A stretch of DNA of 64,000 bases from Marinisporobacter sp. (lineage in GTDB: Bacteria; Bacillota; Clostridia; Peptostreptococcales; Thermotaleaceae), in NCBI GenBank assembly GCA_025210525.1, contig JAOARP010000066.1, forward strand, positions 1 to 64,000, read 5' to 3'. The notes under the pieces are model-generated. The model made no database searches. It worked only from the letters and a program-made list of their open reading frames with translations, and was not told the origin of the DNA. This document shows, in pieces, positions 28,171-37,810 of the stretch; positions within the stretch are counted from its first letter, which is position 1; the number at the start of each line of letters is the position of its first letter. The translations under genes were made by a program, and so were the position numbers.

Positions 28171-28701
28171 TTAAAACAACTTAATGAATTTTTTTCCTAT
28201 TCTAAAGCCCCGCTGGTCCACCACATATATTTTTACCAAGTCCTCTGGTACTGAAACCAAATCAATCAGTTCATATCGCTCCTCTCCAATACTTACCCAA
28301 TGCTTTGGAATGGGAGATACCCTTAAATGAATTGCATCAGTAACTCTTTGTACCTTTAATATAAATTTTCCATCCTTTATATCAAAGTCCCATTTTTCTT
28401 GAGAATAGGGAAGTCCTACTCCAAAGGATTCATATATGGTCTTATAGAGCTTTAACTGATTATTATCAGATACAGAAAAATATTCTTCTGCTGGTGTTAG
28501 CAAAACTGAATGAATATATCCTAAAGTAAACTTTCCCTCAGGAAGATAAAGTTCTGTTTTCATAGGATTCTCTACATCTTCGATGATTAATACCTTTTCA
28601 TCTTTAACAAAGTTTGTCGCTCCTAACACCATCAATACTAAGACAATACATAAAATGCTAATTTTTTTTCCTAAGCTGCCCTTTCCTATAAAGTCATGCA
28701 A
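28171..28701 (-). CDS. DUF1850 domain protein of a TAXI-TRAP operon
   Basis: A 176-residue protein with one N-terminal membrane anchor (ISILCIVLVLMVLGATNFV) and an extracytoplasmic DUF1850 domain recognisable by FTLGYIHSVLLTPAEEYFSV. DUF1850 genes are regularly found between TAXI receptor and permease genes, and their function is not established. It begins at TTG with GAGTTTGAAGAG upstream, 15 bases after the receptor stop. It is probably a surface-attached accessory of the importer. Confidence 0.82.
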   Translation of the reverse strand: MHDFIGKGSLGKKISILCIVLVLMVLGATNFVKDEKVLIIEDVENPMKTELYLPEGKFTLGYIHSVLLTPAEEYFSVSDNNQLKLYKTIYESFGVGLPYSQEKWDFDIKDGKFILKVQRVTDAIHLRVSPIPKHWVSIGEERYELIDLVSVPEDLVKIYVVDQRGFRIGKKFIKLF

Positions 28702-28716
28702 AACTCTTCAAACTCC

Positions 28717-29724
28717 TTATTTGCCTTGCTCATCAAAGAATTTTTGTGCTCCTGGATGTACTGTAACACTCATTCCATCTAATGCTGTTTCTTTTGTAAT
28801 ATATTTACCTACATTATGAGCAGCTACTACTCTATCATGATTATCATAAATAGATTTTACTAGATTATATGCTAAATCTTCGTCTAAATCTGCATTTACA
28901 GCTAACATTGATTTAACTGTTAAAGTTTGTACATCTTCTGTTTGCCCTTTATAAGTATTTGCAGGAATTGTGAATTTTGTAAAGAATTTATATTTTCCCA
29001 TTAAGTTATCTGCAACTTCATCATCAATAGGTACTACATGTACATCATGCTGTGCACCAAGGTCTTGAATAGCAGCAGTTGGAATTCCAGCTGTTAAGAA
29101 TGCTGCATCAACTTGCTTATCCTTAAGACCTGTAGATGCTTCACCAAATGAAAGGAATTTAGCATTGATATCTTTTTCAAAATCAAATCCAGCAGCTGCT
29201 ATAATTTGTCTAGCATTCGCTTCAACACCACTACCGATTGCTCCTACAGCAACTCTCTTACCTTTTAAATCTTTTACTGATTTAATACTTGGATCAGTAG
29301 TAACGATTTGAAGTGGCTCACTATACATTGTACATAATCCTCTTATGTCCTCATACTTTTTATCCTTGAACATTTCTGCTCCATTTTCTGTATACCAAGC
29401 AATGTCATTTTGTACAATAACAACTTCAACTTTTTTATCTTTTAATAAGTTAATGTTTGCTACTGAAGCACCTGTACTTTGAGCAGTAGCATTGATTCCC
29501 TCAATATTATTATTCCAAATTTCTGCAAAAGCTCCACCTAGTGGGAAATATGTACCTGCTGTTCCACCTGTTCCAATGTTAACAAAAACTTGTTCTGCTG
29601 GTTCACTACCTGCATCCTCAGCTGGTGCTTCTGTATCTGCTGGTTTACTTCCACATCCAGCAAATAATCCAATCACCATAACAAATACTGTTAATAATGC
29701 CAATAATTTTACATTTTTTTTCAT
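28717..29724 (-). CDS. TAXI-family TRAP transporter solute receptor (lipoprotein)
   Basis: A 335-residue receptor that captures the substrate outside the membrane. It has a lipoprotein signal with lipobox FAGC (Cys24) and a low-complexity acidic linker (ADTEAPAEDAGSEPAE). The TAXI fold shows VNIGTGGTAGTYFPLGGAFAEIWNN, VVIVQNDIAWYTENG, DLKGKRVAVGAIGSGVEANARQI and DAAFLTAGIPTAAI. Substrates of this type include dicarboxylates and glutamate-like acids, not resolvable here. It is the first gene of the operon and an operator-like palindrome lies about 95 bases upstream. Confidence 0.92.
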   Translation of the reverse strand: MKKNVKLLALLTVFVMVIGLFAGCGSKPADTEAPAEDAGSEPAEQVFVNIGTGGTAGTYFPLGGAFAEIWNNNIEGINATAQSTGASVANINLLKDKKVEVVIVQNDIAWYTENGAEMFKDKKYEDIRGLCTMYSEPLQIVTTDPSIKSVKDLKGKRVAVGAIGSGVEANARQIIAAAGFDFEKDINAKFLSFGEASTGLKDKQVDAAFLTAGIPTAAIQDLGAQHDVHVVPIDDEVADNLMGKYKFFTKFTIPANTYKGQTEDVQTLTVKSMLAVNADLDEDLAYNLVKSIYDNHDRVVAAHNVGKYITKETALDGMSVTVHPGAQKFFDEQGK

Positions 29725-29817
29725 CTTTTTTCCCCCTTAAATCATTTATTATTTCATCATTTTAATAACATATGATCTTTTCTATACAACCAGCCCTCCT
29801 TTTCTTCATATCATAAT

Positions 29818-29839
29818 CAGTTGCATAACTATGCAACTG
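29818..29839. promoter_or_regulatory. Perfect palindrome, probable operator of the TAXI-TRAP operon
   Basis: Arms CAGTTGCATA and TATGCAACTG are exactly complementary over 10 bases with a 2-base centre (AC). On the minus strand a TTGCAT within the palindrome is placed like a -35 box relative to TGATAT. The site is about 95 bases before the receptor start, so repressor or activator binding is likely. The regulator is not in the window. Confidence 0.6.
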
Positions 29840-29896
29840 TTTAATAATCTTGTTTTTTCAAAAACCATAAAACCCCAGAACAATAAACCTTTATTC

Positions 29897-29913
29897 TATG
29901 TTGCATGAACATA
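29897..29913. repeat. Second inverted repeat upstream of the TRAP operon
   Basis: TATGTT-GCATG-AACATA, perfect 6-base arms with a 5-base centre. Its GCATG core resembles the TTGCATA half of the nearby palindrome, which may indicate an auxiliary site. Confidence 0.35.
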
Positions 29914-30219
29914 CGTTGACATGTTTACTATGCTGGGACAGAATCTATTACCTAAATCAGTAGATATTAGCAACAATCTTTATCAGCTATATTTCGTCAA
30001 TATAATGTGTTTCTTATCACTTCTTTCATGTTGTTGAATTTTTAAAATATTTTCTACAGTTTGATTATATGAGATTTGTACAATTTAGTCAAGTTTTTTA
30101 TAGATTTGAAGGTAAACTTACACATGATTTCAGATGTGATTGTTGAATTTCATGTTCCAAAAATCTTTTTATTTATTTTTCTGTATATTCTGTATATTAT
30201 TTCGGTTTTCAATTCCATA

Positions 30220-30256
30220 AAAAAACTTGATTATCTTAAAGATAACCAAGTTTTTT
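30220..30256. terminator. Terminator of the pflB-pflA operon
   Basis: AAAAAACTTGATTATC and GATAACCAAGTTTTTT pair (one mismatch) around TTAAA. On the minus strand it ends in seven T right after the pflA stop. Confidence 0.8.
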
Positions 30257-30257
30257 C

Positions 30258-30971
30258 TTAGACAATATTTAAAAATTTTTCAAGTTCTATAGTTCGCTCT
30301 TCACACATAGGTTTAACACCTTCTAGCTTATAAGGAATTCCCATTTCTTTATATTTATTTGTTCCTAAATTATGATATGGAAGCAACTGAATCTTTTCTA
30401 TATTTTCAAACTCTCTTATTACCTTTTTAAGATTCTTTATATGCTCCTTACTATCTGTTATACCTGGAACGATCACATGTCTAATCCATAGCTTCACAGA
30501 TGTATCTAATAAGCTTTTCTTAAAATTTTCGAAGACTTTCATGCTTCCACCTGTAAGTCTTCTATATCCATTTTCATTTACATGCTTTACATCTAAAATG
30601 ACCAAATCTGTATACTTTAGGATCTCTTCATAACTTCCTTTTCCAAAGCCAGCTGTATCAACAGCTGTATGAATATCATTTTCTTTGCATAATTTTAAGA
30701 ATTCTATCAAAAACTCAGGCTGCATGAGAGGATCTCCTCCAGAACAGGTTACCCCTCCTCCAGAACTTTTAAAATAAGGCTTAAATCTTAATACTTTTTT
30801 TATCAAATCCTTAGGTGATATTTTTTTTCCTCTATCCATTTGCCAAGTATCTGGATTATGGCAATAAGCACATCTCAATTTACATCCCTGAAAAAATACC
30901 ACCGTTCTTATACCAGGACCATCCAAAAGTCCCATACTTTCTATAGAATGAATTCTTCCCATCACACTCAT
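30258..30971 (-). CDS. pflA: Pyruvate formate-lyase-activating enzyme
   Basis: A 237-residue radical-SAM enzyme that installs the glycyl radical on PflB using S-adenosylmethionine and a 4Fe-4S cluster. The cluster motif C30-x3-C34-x2-C37 (GCKLRCAYCHNP) follows ESMGLLDGPGIRTVVFFQGC, and GGGVTCSGGDPLMQ is also present. Length is normal. It starts five bases after the pflB stop, with only a weak ribosome site, so translational coupling is likely. It is read from the ZTP-controlled pflB promoter. Confidence 0.95.
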   Translation of the reverse strand: MSVMGRIHSIESMGLLDGPGIRTVVFFQGCKLRCAYCHNPDTWQMDRGKKISPKDLIKKVLRFKPYFKSSGGGVTCSGGDPLMQPEFLIEFLKLCKENDIHTAVDTAGFGKGSYEEILKYTDLVILDVKHVNENGYRRLTGGSMKVFENFKKSLLDTSVKLWIRHVIVPGITDSKEHIKNLKKVIREFENIEKIQLLPYHNLGTNKYKEMGIPYKLEGVKPMCEERTIELEKFLNIV

Positions 30972-30976
30972 TTTCT

Positions 30977-33211
30977 CTACCCAACCATACTTTCATGGAA
31001 TGTTCTACTAATTACCTCTAGTTGTTGCTTTCTTGTTAGCCTATTAAAATGAACTGCGTAACCAGATACTCTAATAGTAAGTGTTGGATATTTTTCAGGA
31101 TGCTCCATAGCATCTATAAGGGTTTCTCGATTTAATACATTTACATTTAAATGATGGGCTCCTTGAGCGAAATATCCATCTACTATACTTACAAGATTAT
31201 TGATTCTATTCTTTTCATCTTTCCCTAAAGCCTTAGGAATAATTGTAAAGGTATTAGAAACGCCATCCTGACAAACATCCTTATAAGGAATTTTTGCAAC
31301 AGAATTAAGGGATGCTAAAGCACCATTTTGATCTCTTCCATGCATAGGATTTGCTCCTGGTGCAAAGGCTTCTCCCATCTTTCTTCCATCTGGTGTTGCT
31401 CCTGTCTTTTCACCATATACCACATTTGAAGTAATTGTAAGTACTGATAAAGTATGCTCTGCATCTCGATAAGTTTTATGTTTTTTAAGCTCTTCAATAA
31501 ATTTTTTAACAACTAAAACAGCTATTTCATCTACTTCATCCAAATCATTTCCATACATAGGAAATTCTCCATCTATTCGAAAGTCTACTGCTATACCGTT
31601 TTTTCTGATTGGTGTTACTTTTGCATGTTTTATGGCACTCAATGAATCTGCTACTACTGATAATCCTGCCACTCCAAATGCCATAATCCTACCTACCTCT
31701 GTATCATGTAAACTCATCTGACCTGCCTCATAAGCATATTTATCATGCATGTAGTGAATAATATTCATGGTATTTACATAAAGCTTAGCTACATATTCTA
31801 AAACTTTAAAATAGTTTTCTTTTACTTTTTCATAATCTAATACATTCTCTTCAATCTTTTCGATTTCAGGTACAATTAAAGTTCCTTTTTTCTCATCTAC
31901 TCCACCATTAATAGCATATAAAAGAGCTTTTGCAAGATTACATCTAGCACCAAAGAACTGCATCTGTTTTCCAAGCTTCATAGCAGAAACACAGCAAGCA
32001 ATCCCATAATCATCTCCATAAATAGGTCTCATAATATCATCATTCTCATATTGAATAGAATCTGTCTCAATAGACATTTTTGCACAATATTTTTTAAAGT
32101 TTTCTGGAAGCTTTTCCGACCATAATACTGTCATATTCGGTTCTGGTGAAGAGCCTAAATTCGTTAAAGTATGCAAGAATCTAAAGGAAGTTTTGCTAAC
32201 TAAAGACTTTCCATTTAGCCCCATTCCACCTACAACCTCTGTAATCCAGTTTGGATCTCCTGCAAATAATTCATTATACTCTGGTGTTCTTAAATGTCTT
32301 ACCATTCTAAGCTTTATCACAAATTGGTCAATAATTTCCTGCGCCTCTTCTTCCGATATAACACCATTTTTAAGATCTTTCTCCATATATATATCTATAA
32401 AAGTACTTGTTCTTCCAAGGGACATGGCAGCACCATTATTTTCTTTTATCCCTGCTAAATACCCAAAATAAATAAACTGAACAGCTTCTTTAGCATTTTT
32501 TGCAGGCTTTGAAATATCTATTCCATAAGAAAGTGCCATATTCTTTATTTTCTTTAGTGCACTTATTTGCTCTGCTACTTCTTCTCTTTTTCTGATTAGT
32601 TCTTCATTCATGGCTCCTTTTAAATTTTTAAGATCTTTTATTTTTCCCTCTACCAAAAAATCTATTCCATAAAGTGGAATTCTTCTATAATCCCCTATAA
32701 TTCTTCCCCTTCCATAAGCATCTGGAAGACCTGTTAGAAGTCCTGCTGATCTTGCTACCTTTGTTTCCTTTGGATATACATCAAATACCCCTTGATTATG
32801 AGTTTTTCTGTATTTTTCAAGTGCTTTCTCCATCACCCTATCCATTTCATATCCATAAGCTTCTAGAGCAGATTTTGCCATTCTCATACCCCCAAAAGGA
32901 TTAACAATTCTCTTAAGTGGAGCATCTGTCTGAATTCCTACAATCACTTCCTTTTCCTTATCTATATAACCTGGGTTAAAATGATCTATTCCTGAAACAT
33001 TTTTCGTATCAATGTCAAGTACTCCTTTTTTTAATTCTTCTAAGGATAGCTTTTCACAAATATCCCATACCTTTTTCGTCTTTGTTGTAGTTTCTGCTAA
33101 AAAGCTTTCATCCTCTTCATAAGGAGTATAATTCTTTTGTATAAAATCCCTTACATCGATGTCTTTTGTCCAATTTCCTTCTACAAATCCTGTCCATTCA
33201 TTTCTTAACAT
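30977..33211 (-). CDS. pflB: Pyruvate formate-lyase (formate C-acetyltransferase)
   Basis: A 744-residue glycyl-radical enzyme cleaving pyruvate with CoA into acetyl-CoA and formate in anaerobic metabolism, and a source of formate for one-carbon units. The active-site Cys-Cys pair is at about 405 ([26 protein letters not shown]). The radical glycine is at about 716 in RVSGYAVHF, near the C-terminus as usual. [13 protein letters not shown] also fits. The N-terminal [29 protein letters not shown]-like start is typical of PflB rather than other glycyl-radical enzymes. A ZTP riboswitch and terminator lie in its leader. Confidence 0.96.
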   Translation of the reverse strand: MLRNEWTGFVEGNWTKDIDVRDFIQKNYTPYEEDESFLAETTTKTKKVWDICEKLSLEELKKGVLDIDTKNVSGIDHFNPGYIDKEKEVIVGIQTDAPLKRIVNPFGGMRMAKSALEAYGYEMDRVMEKALEKYRKTHNQGVFDVYPKETKVARSAGLLTGLPDAYGRGRIIGDYRRIPLYGIDFLVEGKIKDLKNLKGAMNEELIRKREEVAEQISALKKIKNMALSYGIDISKPAKNAKEAVQFIYFGYLAGIKENNGAAMSLGRTSTFIDIYMEKDLKNGVISEEEAQEIIDQFVIKLRMVRHLRTPEYNELFAGDPNWITEVVGGMGLNGKSLVSKTSFRFLHTLTNLGSSPEPNMTVLWSEKLPENFKKYCAKMSIETDSIQYENDDIMRPIYGDDYGIACCVSAMKLGKQMQFFGARCNLAKALLYAINGGVDEKKGTLIVPEIEKIEENVLDYEKVKENYFKVLEYVAKLYVNTMNIIHYMHDKYAYEAGQMSLHDTEVGRIMAFGVAGLSVVADSLSAIKHAKVTPIRKNGIAVDFRIDGEFPMYGNDLDEVDEIAVLVVKKFIEELKKHKTYRDAEHTLSVLTITSNVVYGEKTGATPDGRKMGEAFAPGANPMHGRDQNGALASLNSVAKIPYKDVCQDGVSNTFTIIPKALGKDEKNRINNLVSIVDGYFAQGAHHLNVNVLNRETLIDAMEHPEKYPTLTIRVSGYAVHFNRLTRKQQLEVISRTFHESMVG

Positions 33212-33265
33212 AAAAATCCCTCCCTGACATAGATAGACAAGTCAGAGGCTTCAAAAAAATAGAAA

Positions 33266-33358
33266 GACCCCCTGGACTTGTTGCCCAGGCGGTCGGCATT
33301 TCTCAAAATCACACTCCCATGTGGTTTATTCCACTTCCGCCAGTCATGTGACTTGTTT
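33266..33358 (-). promoter_or_regulatory. ZTP (pfl motif) riboswitch with overlapping terminator
   Basis: The minus-strand leader of pflB contains the class-defining pieces GACTGGCGG, a GTGG...CCAC stem, TGGGAGTG and the downstream CCGACCGCCTGGGCA. The last element also forms the left arm of an intrinsic terminator (GACCGCCTGG / CCAGGGGGTC, 33294-33266) followed by a T-rich run. Ligand (ZMP/ZTP) binding holds GCCGACCGCC in the aptamer and prevents the terminator, so pflB-pflA is turned on when 10-formyl-tetrahydrofolate is short. This is the family from which the motif got its name. Confidence 0.93.
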
Positions 33359-33386
33359 CATAAATAATAATTTATTTTGTATGTTC

Positions 33387-33415
33387 ATCATACCAATAGA
33401 CGCAGTTTTTGTCAA
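33387..33415 (-). promoter_or_regulatory. Sigma-A promoter of the pfl operon
   Basis: TTGACA (33415-33410), 17-base spacer, TATGAT (33392-33387) on the minus strand. It would start the transcript about 22 bases before the ZTP aptamer. Confidence 0.75.
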
Positions 33416-33466
33416 TCCTTCAGAAAGAATAAGTTTTCCTCAACTTCTACAATATATATTCACTTC

Positions 33467-34003
33467 CTACTTTTCAATTATTTCCTTAAGCTTCTCTTCA
33501 ATAAATTCTAGAAGGTCTTTTTCTCCTATCCATGTCTTGTCCTCATATAAGTCTGGTTTTACTCTAAAAAAATTGATGATTAACTTATTATCAATAATTT
33601 TATATTCCTCTAAATGACCTGGTAAAAACATTACTTCAACTTCTTCATATTTAGAATTCCCTATATTATTTAGTTTTTCCACTAAAAAATCTAAATTTAA
33701 GACTTTCAATGGTTGTACCATCATATTTGTATATTCTAAGTCTTCTAGCATCCACATATGATAATTCCAGAATCTTCCTTCTTTTTTGTTTTTACTCGAA
33801 AGCATTTCTCTATTAGAGATGGCACTTAAAACTTTTCTTACAGATTCTTTTGTAAATTCATCATCATAAAAATAACTCATTAAAGGAATATTTGAAACAT
33901 CATTAATATAGCTTTCTCCAACCTTCTCTTTTTCGCTTGTAGCCTGCCAAAAATACAACATTCCTTCAATCACATCTAAGTTTGTTTTTATTCTTTTAAG
34001 CAT
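33467..34003 (-). CDS. Hypothetical protein (possibly TDE2712 family)
   Basis: A 178-residue soluble protein. The N-terminus MLKRIKTNLDVIEGMLYFWQATSEKEKVGESYINDVSN resembles what I recall of TDE2712-family proteins, a family without known function; this is a memory-based and weak match. No catalytic motif was recognised. The frame is open to 34039, but GGAAGGGG before the ATG at 34003 supports the shorter form. It lies between the pfl leader and an MFS gene, all on the minus strand. Confidence 0.65.
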   Translation of the reverse strand: MLKRIKTNLDVIEGMLYFWQATSEKEKVGESYINDVSNIPLMSYFYDDEFTKESVRKVLSAISNREMLSSKNKKEGRFWNYHMWMLEDLEYTNMMVQPLKVLNLDFLVEKLNNIGNSKYEEVEVMFLPGHLEEYKIIDNKLIINFFRVKPDLYEDKTWIGEKDLLEFIEEKLKEIIEK

Positions 34004-34096
34004 GCTGTAACCCCTTCCTCTCAAGTTTCTTTCTTCCATTATTATACGATATATTTTCTTTTAAATCAAAGTATAATGAATGTTCTGAAATTCCTT

Positions 34097-35371
34097 CTAT
34101 CTTACTTTATTCATTTTAGGGGGAGTCGCAATGACAGCAGCTATACTTCCAAGGGCAGGTATAACCATCATCATCCATATAATTTCTTTATACCCATGGA
34201 ATAAATCATAAGCAAATCCAAAAGGCAGAGGTCCTAAAGCAGAACCAATAACAATAGCCGTCATAGAGCAGCCTCTAATACTTCCTAGATGCTTTCTTCC
34301 AAAATAATTTGGCCACCATACCCCTGTACTAACAGAGTCAAAAGCAACAAAGATACCATGTAAAACTGCATAAACAAAAAGCATCTGTTGATTTTTTGCA
34401 TAAAGAAGCATACCCATTGCACCAATCAAAATCCAATAATTTACACTTTTCACATAACGAACCTTTACTTTATCTAATAGATATCCAGCTAAAAAAGTAA
34501 GCGGAAATTGTACAATTGCTGTAATACTTAATAAAGAAGCTGCAAAAGTAGAGCTATATCCTTTTATTTCTACCATAGAAACCATATGAAAAATAAGTCC
34601 TGTATTAATCATAGATGGAATAACCATACAAAATAGCATCAACCAAAAAGCACGAGTTTTCATAGCTTCTTTTAAAGTCAATGATCTTTCTTTTATATCT
34701 CCATCAGAAATTCTATTCTTTTCATCAATGTTCTTTTCTCCATCTGGCAGTAATCCAATATCCTCTGGTTTATTTCTTACAAGAAACCATCCTAGAGGAG
34801 CCATCAAACCCATAAGAGCCATGGTCCAAAATCTCCAAGCAAAGCCTACTCCCATCCTTACAATTAAATAATTGTTTAAGGGAGGAAAAACAGCTGAACC
34901 TAATACACTTCCTATAGCTAATAAACTTAAAGCAAAGCCTCTTCTTCTTATAAACCACTGGGGAATAAGGGTATAAGGAATCAAACACATAGTTCCTTGT
35001 CCGAATAATCTTAAAAATAAAAAACCTATAAAAATCATTATGGGATTAGCTACAAAACTCATCCACAAACAAACGCTTCCTAAAATAATTGGAATAGCTG
35101 TAATCATTTTTCTATGACCTATTTTATCTATTAGCTTTCCCACATAAGATAATGTCAATCCAGAAATAAGGGTAGCAACAGAATATAAACTAGAAATCAT
35201 TGTTCTACTCCATCCAAAACCATCTACATAAGAATTAATAAAAACAGAAACAGAATAAGTTTGTCCAGGTCCTGAAAAAAACAACCCCATAGCCCCTATA
35301 AAAACAATCACCCAACCATAGAAAAAGGGGGTTTTTATGGTTTTTTGTTGGTTTAACTTCGTACAATCCAT
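34097..35371 (-). CDS. Major facilitator superfamily transporter, OFA/monocarboxylate-like
   Basis: A 424-residue carrier with 12 membrane helices. The first helix region FYGWVIVFIGAMGLFFSGPGQTYSVSVFINSYVDGFGWSRTMISSLYSVATL is typical of the OFA/MCT group, which includes oxalate:formate and monocarboxylate carriers. MFS loop signatures GKLIDKIGHRKM and GYLLDKVKVRY are present. TAGGAGG precedes the ATG. A formate or other monocarboxylate substrate would suit the neighbouring pfl genes, but that is inference, and the gene has its own promoter region. Confidence 0.85.
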   Translation of the reverse strand: MDCTKLNQQKTIKTPFFYGWVIVFIGAMGLFFSGPGQTYSVSVFINSYVDGFGWSRTMISSLYSVATLISGLTLSYVGKLIDKIGHRKMITAIPIILGSVCLWMSFVANPIMIFIGFLFLRLFGQGTMCLIPYTLIPQWFIRRRGFALSLLAIGSVLGSAVFPPLNNYLIVRMGVGFAWRFWTMALMGLMAPLGWFLVRNKPEDIGLLPDGEKNIDEKNRISDGDIKERSLTLKEAMKTRAFWLMLFCMVIPSMINTGLIFHMVSMVEIKGYSSTFAASLLSITAIVQFPLTFLAGYLLDKVKVRYVKSVNYWILIGAMGMLLYAKNQQMLFVYAVLHGIFVAFDSVSTGVWWPNYFGRKHLGSIRGCSMTAIVIGSALGPLPFGFAYDLFHGYKEIIWMMMVIPALGSIAAVIATPPKMNKVR

Positions 35372-35663
35372 TACTTCATTCCTCCTAATACTCTTGCTCT
35401 ATTTATTTTTACATACTTTTCATAAAAGCCACTTATCAGTATACAATAATTTCTCTATTTAGGCGAGAATTTAAACAAATCCGTTTCATTCCTTAATGGA
35501 TTAACAGCTTTTGTAAAATAATAAAATCTATATTTTATTATTCATTGTTGTATACTATTTCACAGAAATGTTTATATTTAGAAATATCGCTTTTTTGTAA
35601 TTTTTAGTAAATATGATTATAATATTGTATATAAATAGATAACAGAAAGTTGGATGTGTCTTT

Positions 35664-36767
35664 ATGAATAACAAAAAAATATTTATTAAATTTCTTTTTA
35701 TTCTCTTAATCCCCATCACTGCATTATTATTTCATATATCCTCATTTCATCCTCAATTCATTGAAAAAATATATGCCAATAGGATCTATACAGAGATGAT
35801 ACAAGTTTTAAGCTCTATTACTGGCATATTTCCCTTTTCAATAGCTGAATTTTTGGTACTATTCCTTATTTTCTTCGTTATATGGATGCTTCTTCAAACT
35901 ATCATAAGAGCCATTCATCATCCTCTTAAAAGAAAGTCTACGATCCTTAACTTTATAGGGAATATTATTATTTTAGCTAGTATGATCTATTTTGTCTTTA
36001 TCTTTATTTGGGGATTTAATTATTGTCGTTTACCTTTTTCTGAAATTGCGAACCTAAAAGTAGCGCCTGCTTCTATTGAAGAGCTTGAAAATTTATGTGA
36101 AAACCTTATTGAAAAAGCAAATACCCTCAGACCAAAAGTAACAGAAAACAAAAATGGTGTTATGACGCTTTCAAAGGGTCATTCAGATGTTTTTCTTCGT
36201 GCATCTAAAGGCTATGAAAAAGCAGCAAATATTTATCCTGAATTAGGGGGAAACTATGGTAATCCTAAGGGAATTATTTTATCAAGTGCCATGTCCTATA
36301 CAGGAATAGCTGGAATTTATTGCCCCTTCACAGGAGAAGCCAATGTAAATATAGCTATAACAGATACCTCCATTCCTAGCACCACCTGTCATGAAATGGC
36401 GCATCAGAGAGGTTTTTCAAGGGAAGATGAAGCAAATTATATTGCCTATCTAACCTGCAGCATGCACCCTGATGTAGATTTTCAATATTCAGGAACTGTC
36501 CTAGCTTTAATTCATTCTATGAATGCATTGTATAGAGTAGATCAAGAAAAATATATAAAGCTAAAGGAACTATATAGCGAAGGATTAGCAAGAGATTTAG
36601 CTTATATGAGATCCTTTTGGCAACAATACGAGGGTCCTGTAGAACGTGCCTCTACAAAATTAAATAATGCTTATCTAAAAGCGAATCATCAAAAGGACGG
36701 TGTCCATAGCTATGGAAGAATGGTAGATCTTTTAATCGCTGAAAATCGTTTGAAAATGTCGAAATAA
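35664..36767 (+). CDS. DUF3810 membrane protein with HExxH motif
   Basis: A 367-residue protein with three N-terminal membrane helices (about 9-27, 48-80, 95-118) and an extracytoplasmic domain containing TTCHEMAHQRGFSREDEANYIAYL. HEMAH is a gluzincin-like HExxH with a downstream Glu (EDEAN) that could be the third ligand, so a membrane metallopeptidase is plausible. DUF3810 is not characterised. The ribosome site is weak. The gene diverges from the MFS gene and is followed 93 bases later by an FAH-family gene. Confidence 0.8.
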   Translation: MNNKKIFIKFLFILLIPITALLFHISSFHPQFIEKIYANRIYTEMIQVLSSITGIFPFSIAEFLVLFLIFFVIWMLLQTIIRAIHHPLKRKSTILNFIGNIIILASMIYFVFIFIWGFNYCRLPFSEIANLKVAPASIEELENLCENLIEKANTLRPKVTENKNGVMTLSKGHSDVFLRASKGYEKAANIYPELGGNYGNPKGIILSSAMSYTGIAGIYCPFTGEANVNIAITDTSIPSTTCHEMAHQRGFSREDEANYIAYLTCSMHPDVDFQYSGTVLALIHSMNALYRVDQEKYIKLKELYSEGLARDLAYMRSFWQQYEGPVERASTKLNNAYLKANHQKDGVHSYGRMVDLLIAENRLKMSK

Positions 36768-36860
36768 ATAGAGGATTTAAGATTTTAATGTAGAAATTTA
36801 TTAAAACAGTTTTTTAAATTTTCAAAACTATATACTTTAAACAAAGGAAGGAGTCGTTCT

Positions 36861-37757
36861 ATGTATTTTGTCACTTTTCATTATAACGGAGAAGAACAAT
36901 TTGGTATTTTGAGTGAAAATAAAGAAAACATTATTCCTATGGATGAAATTTTCAAAAAATTAGATATCGTCCCACCAAAAACTTTAAGAGACTTCATAGA
37001 AAATGCAGAAAATGCTCTTATTGAAGATATAAGAGATACTTTAAAAACACATAGCTTTGAAGGAATCCCTATTGAAAGCATTAAATTATGTGCACCGATT
37101 CCTTATCCCCGTAGAAACCTTATCTGCTTAGGAAAAAATTATATGGACCATGCAAAAGAGGTGGTAGGACTTCCAGGAGCAGATGATGATATTCCAAAAT
37201 TCCCAATATACTTTACAAAAATTGCGGAACCCGCTATAGGCGATGGCGATCTCATTAAAAATCATAAGGATATAACAGAGATGGTGGATTATGAAGTTGA
37301 ATTAGCCATCATCATAGGAAAAGATGGCATCGACATCAAGAAAGAAGATGCTGAAAAATATATTTTTGGCTACACCATCGTAAACGATGTATCTGCAAGA
37401 AATATTCAAAGAAAGCATTCCCAATGGTTTAGAGGAAAAAGCCTTGAAACATTCTGTCCAATGGGACCATACATTGTACATAAAAGCGAAATTCCTTTTC
37501 CCGTAGAACTAGATATAAAATGTAGTATCAATGGTGAAATCAGACAAAATTCTAATACAAAAAATTTAATCTTTGATATTCCTTATATCATTAGTGACTT
37601 ATCAAAAGGAATGTACTTAAGAGCTGGAGATATTATTCTAACAGGTACCCCTTCTGGTGTTGGATTAGGCTTTAAGCCTTTCAAATTCTTAAAATCTGGT
37701 GATGTGATTGAATGTTTTATTGAGAAAATAGGAACTCTTACAAATAAATTTGAGTAA
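36861..37757 (+). CDS. Fumarylacetoacetate hydrolase family protein
   Basis: A 298-residue FAH-superfamily enzyme, of the type that hydrolyses or decarboxylates acylpyruvates, oxaloacetate or related 2-oxo acids. It has the short unknown N-terminal domain (1-75) and the catalytic domain with LICLGKNYMDHAKEV, PIYFTKIAEPAI, VDYEVELAIIIGKDG (metal-binding acidic residues), IVNDVSARNIQ and DIILTGTPSGVG. The ATG follows GGAAGGAG. It is apparently monocistronic, with a terminator directly after. The physiological substrate cannot be told. Confidence 0.9.
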   Translation: MYFVTFHYNGEEQFGILSENKENIIPMDEIFKKLDIVPPKTLRDFIENAENALIEDIRDTLKTHSFEGIPIESIKLCAPIPYPRRNLICLGKNYMDHAKEVVGLPGADDDIPKFPIYFTKIAEPAIGDGDLIKNHKDITEMVDYEVELAIIIGKDGIDIKKEDAEKYIFGYTIVNDVSARNIQRKHSQWFRGKSLETFCPMGPYIVHKSEIPFPVELDIKCSINGEIRQNSNTKNLIFDIPYIISDLSKGMYLRAGDIILTGTPSGVGLGFKPFKFLKSGDVIECFIEKIGTLTNKFE

Positions 37758-37762
37758 AAAGA

Positions 37763-37793
37763 TAATAGCCTATGTAATTTGCATAGGCTATTA
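37763..37793. terminator. Bidirectional terminator between FAH and chemoreceptor genes
   Basis: TAATAGCCTATG / CATAGGCTATTA form a 12-bp perfect stem around TAATTTG. Confidence 0.75.
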
Positions 37794-37810
37794 GAATTAA
37801 TAAATCTATA

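Larger units (their letters stand above)
29725..30219. other. Intergenic region upstream of the TRAP operon
   Basis: About 500 bases with no gene I can support. It holds two inverted repeats listed separately (29818-29839 and 29897-29913) and AT-rich DNA down to the pfl operon terminator. A 61-codon plus-strand frame here has no ribosome site and no domain. Confidence 0.6.

Noticed and set aside
30076-30261. 61-codon plus-strand frame in the TRAP upstream region
   Set aside because: It lacks a ribosome site, overlaps the pfl operon terminator and has low-complexity hydrophobic composition expected of AT-rich non-coding DNA.
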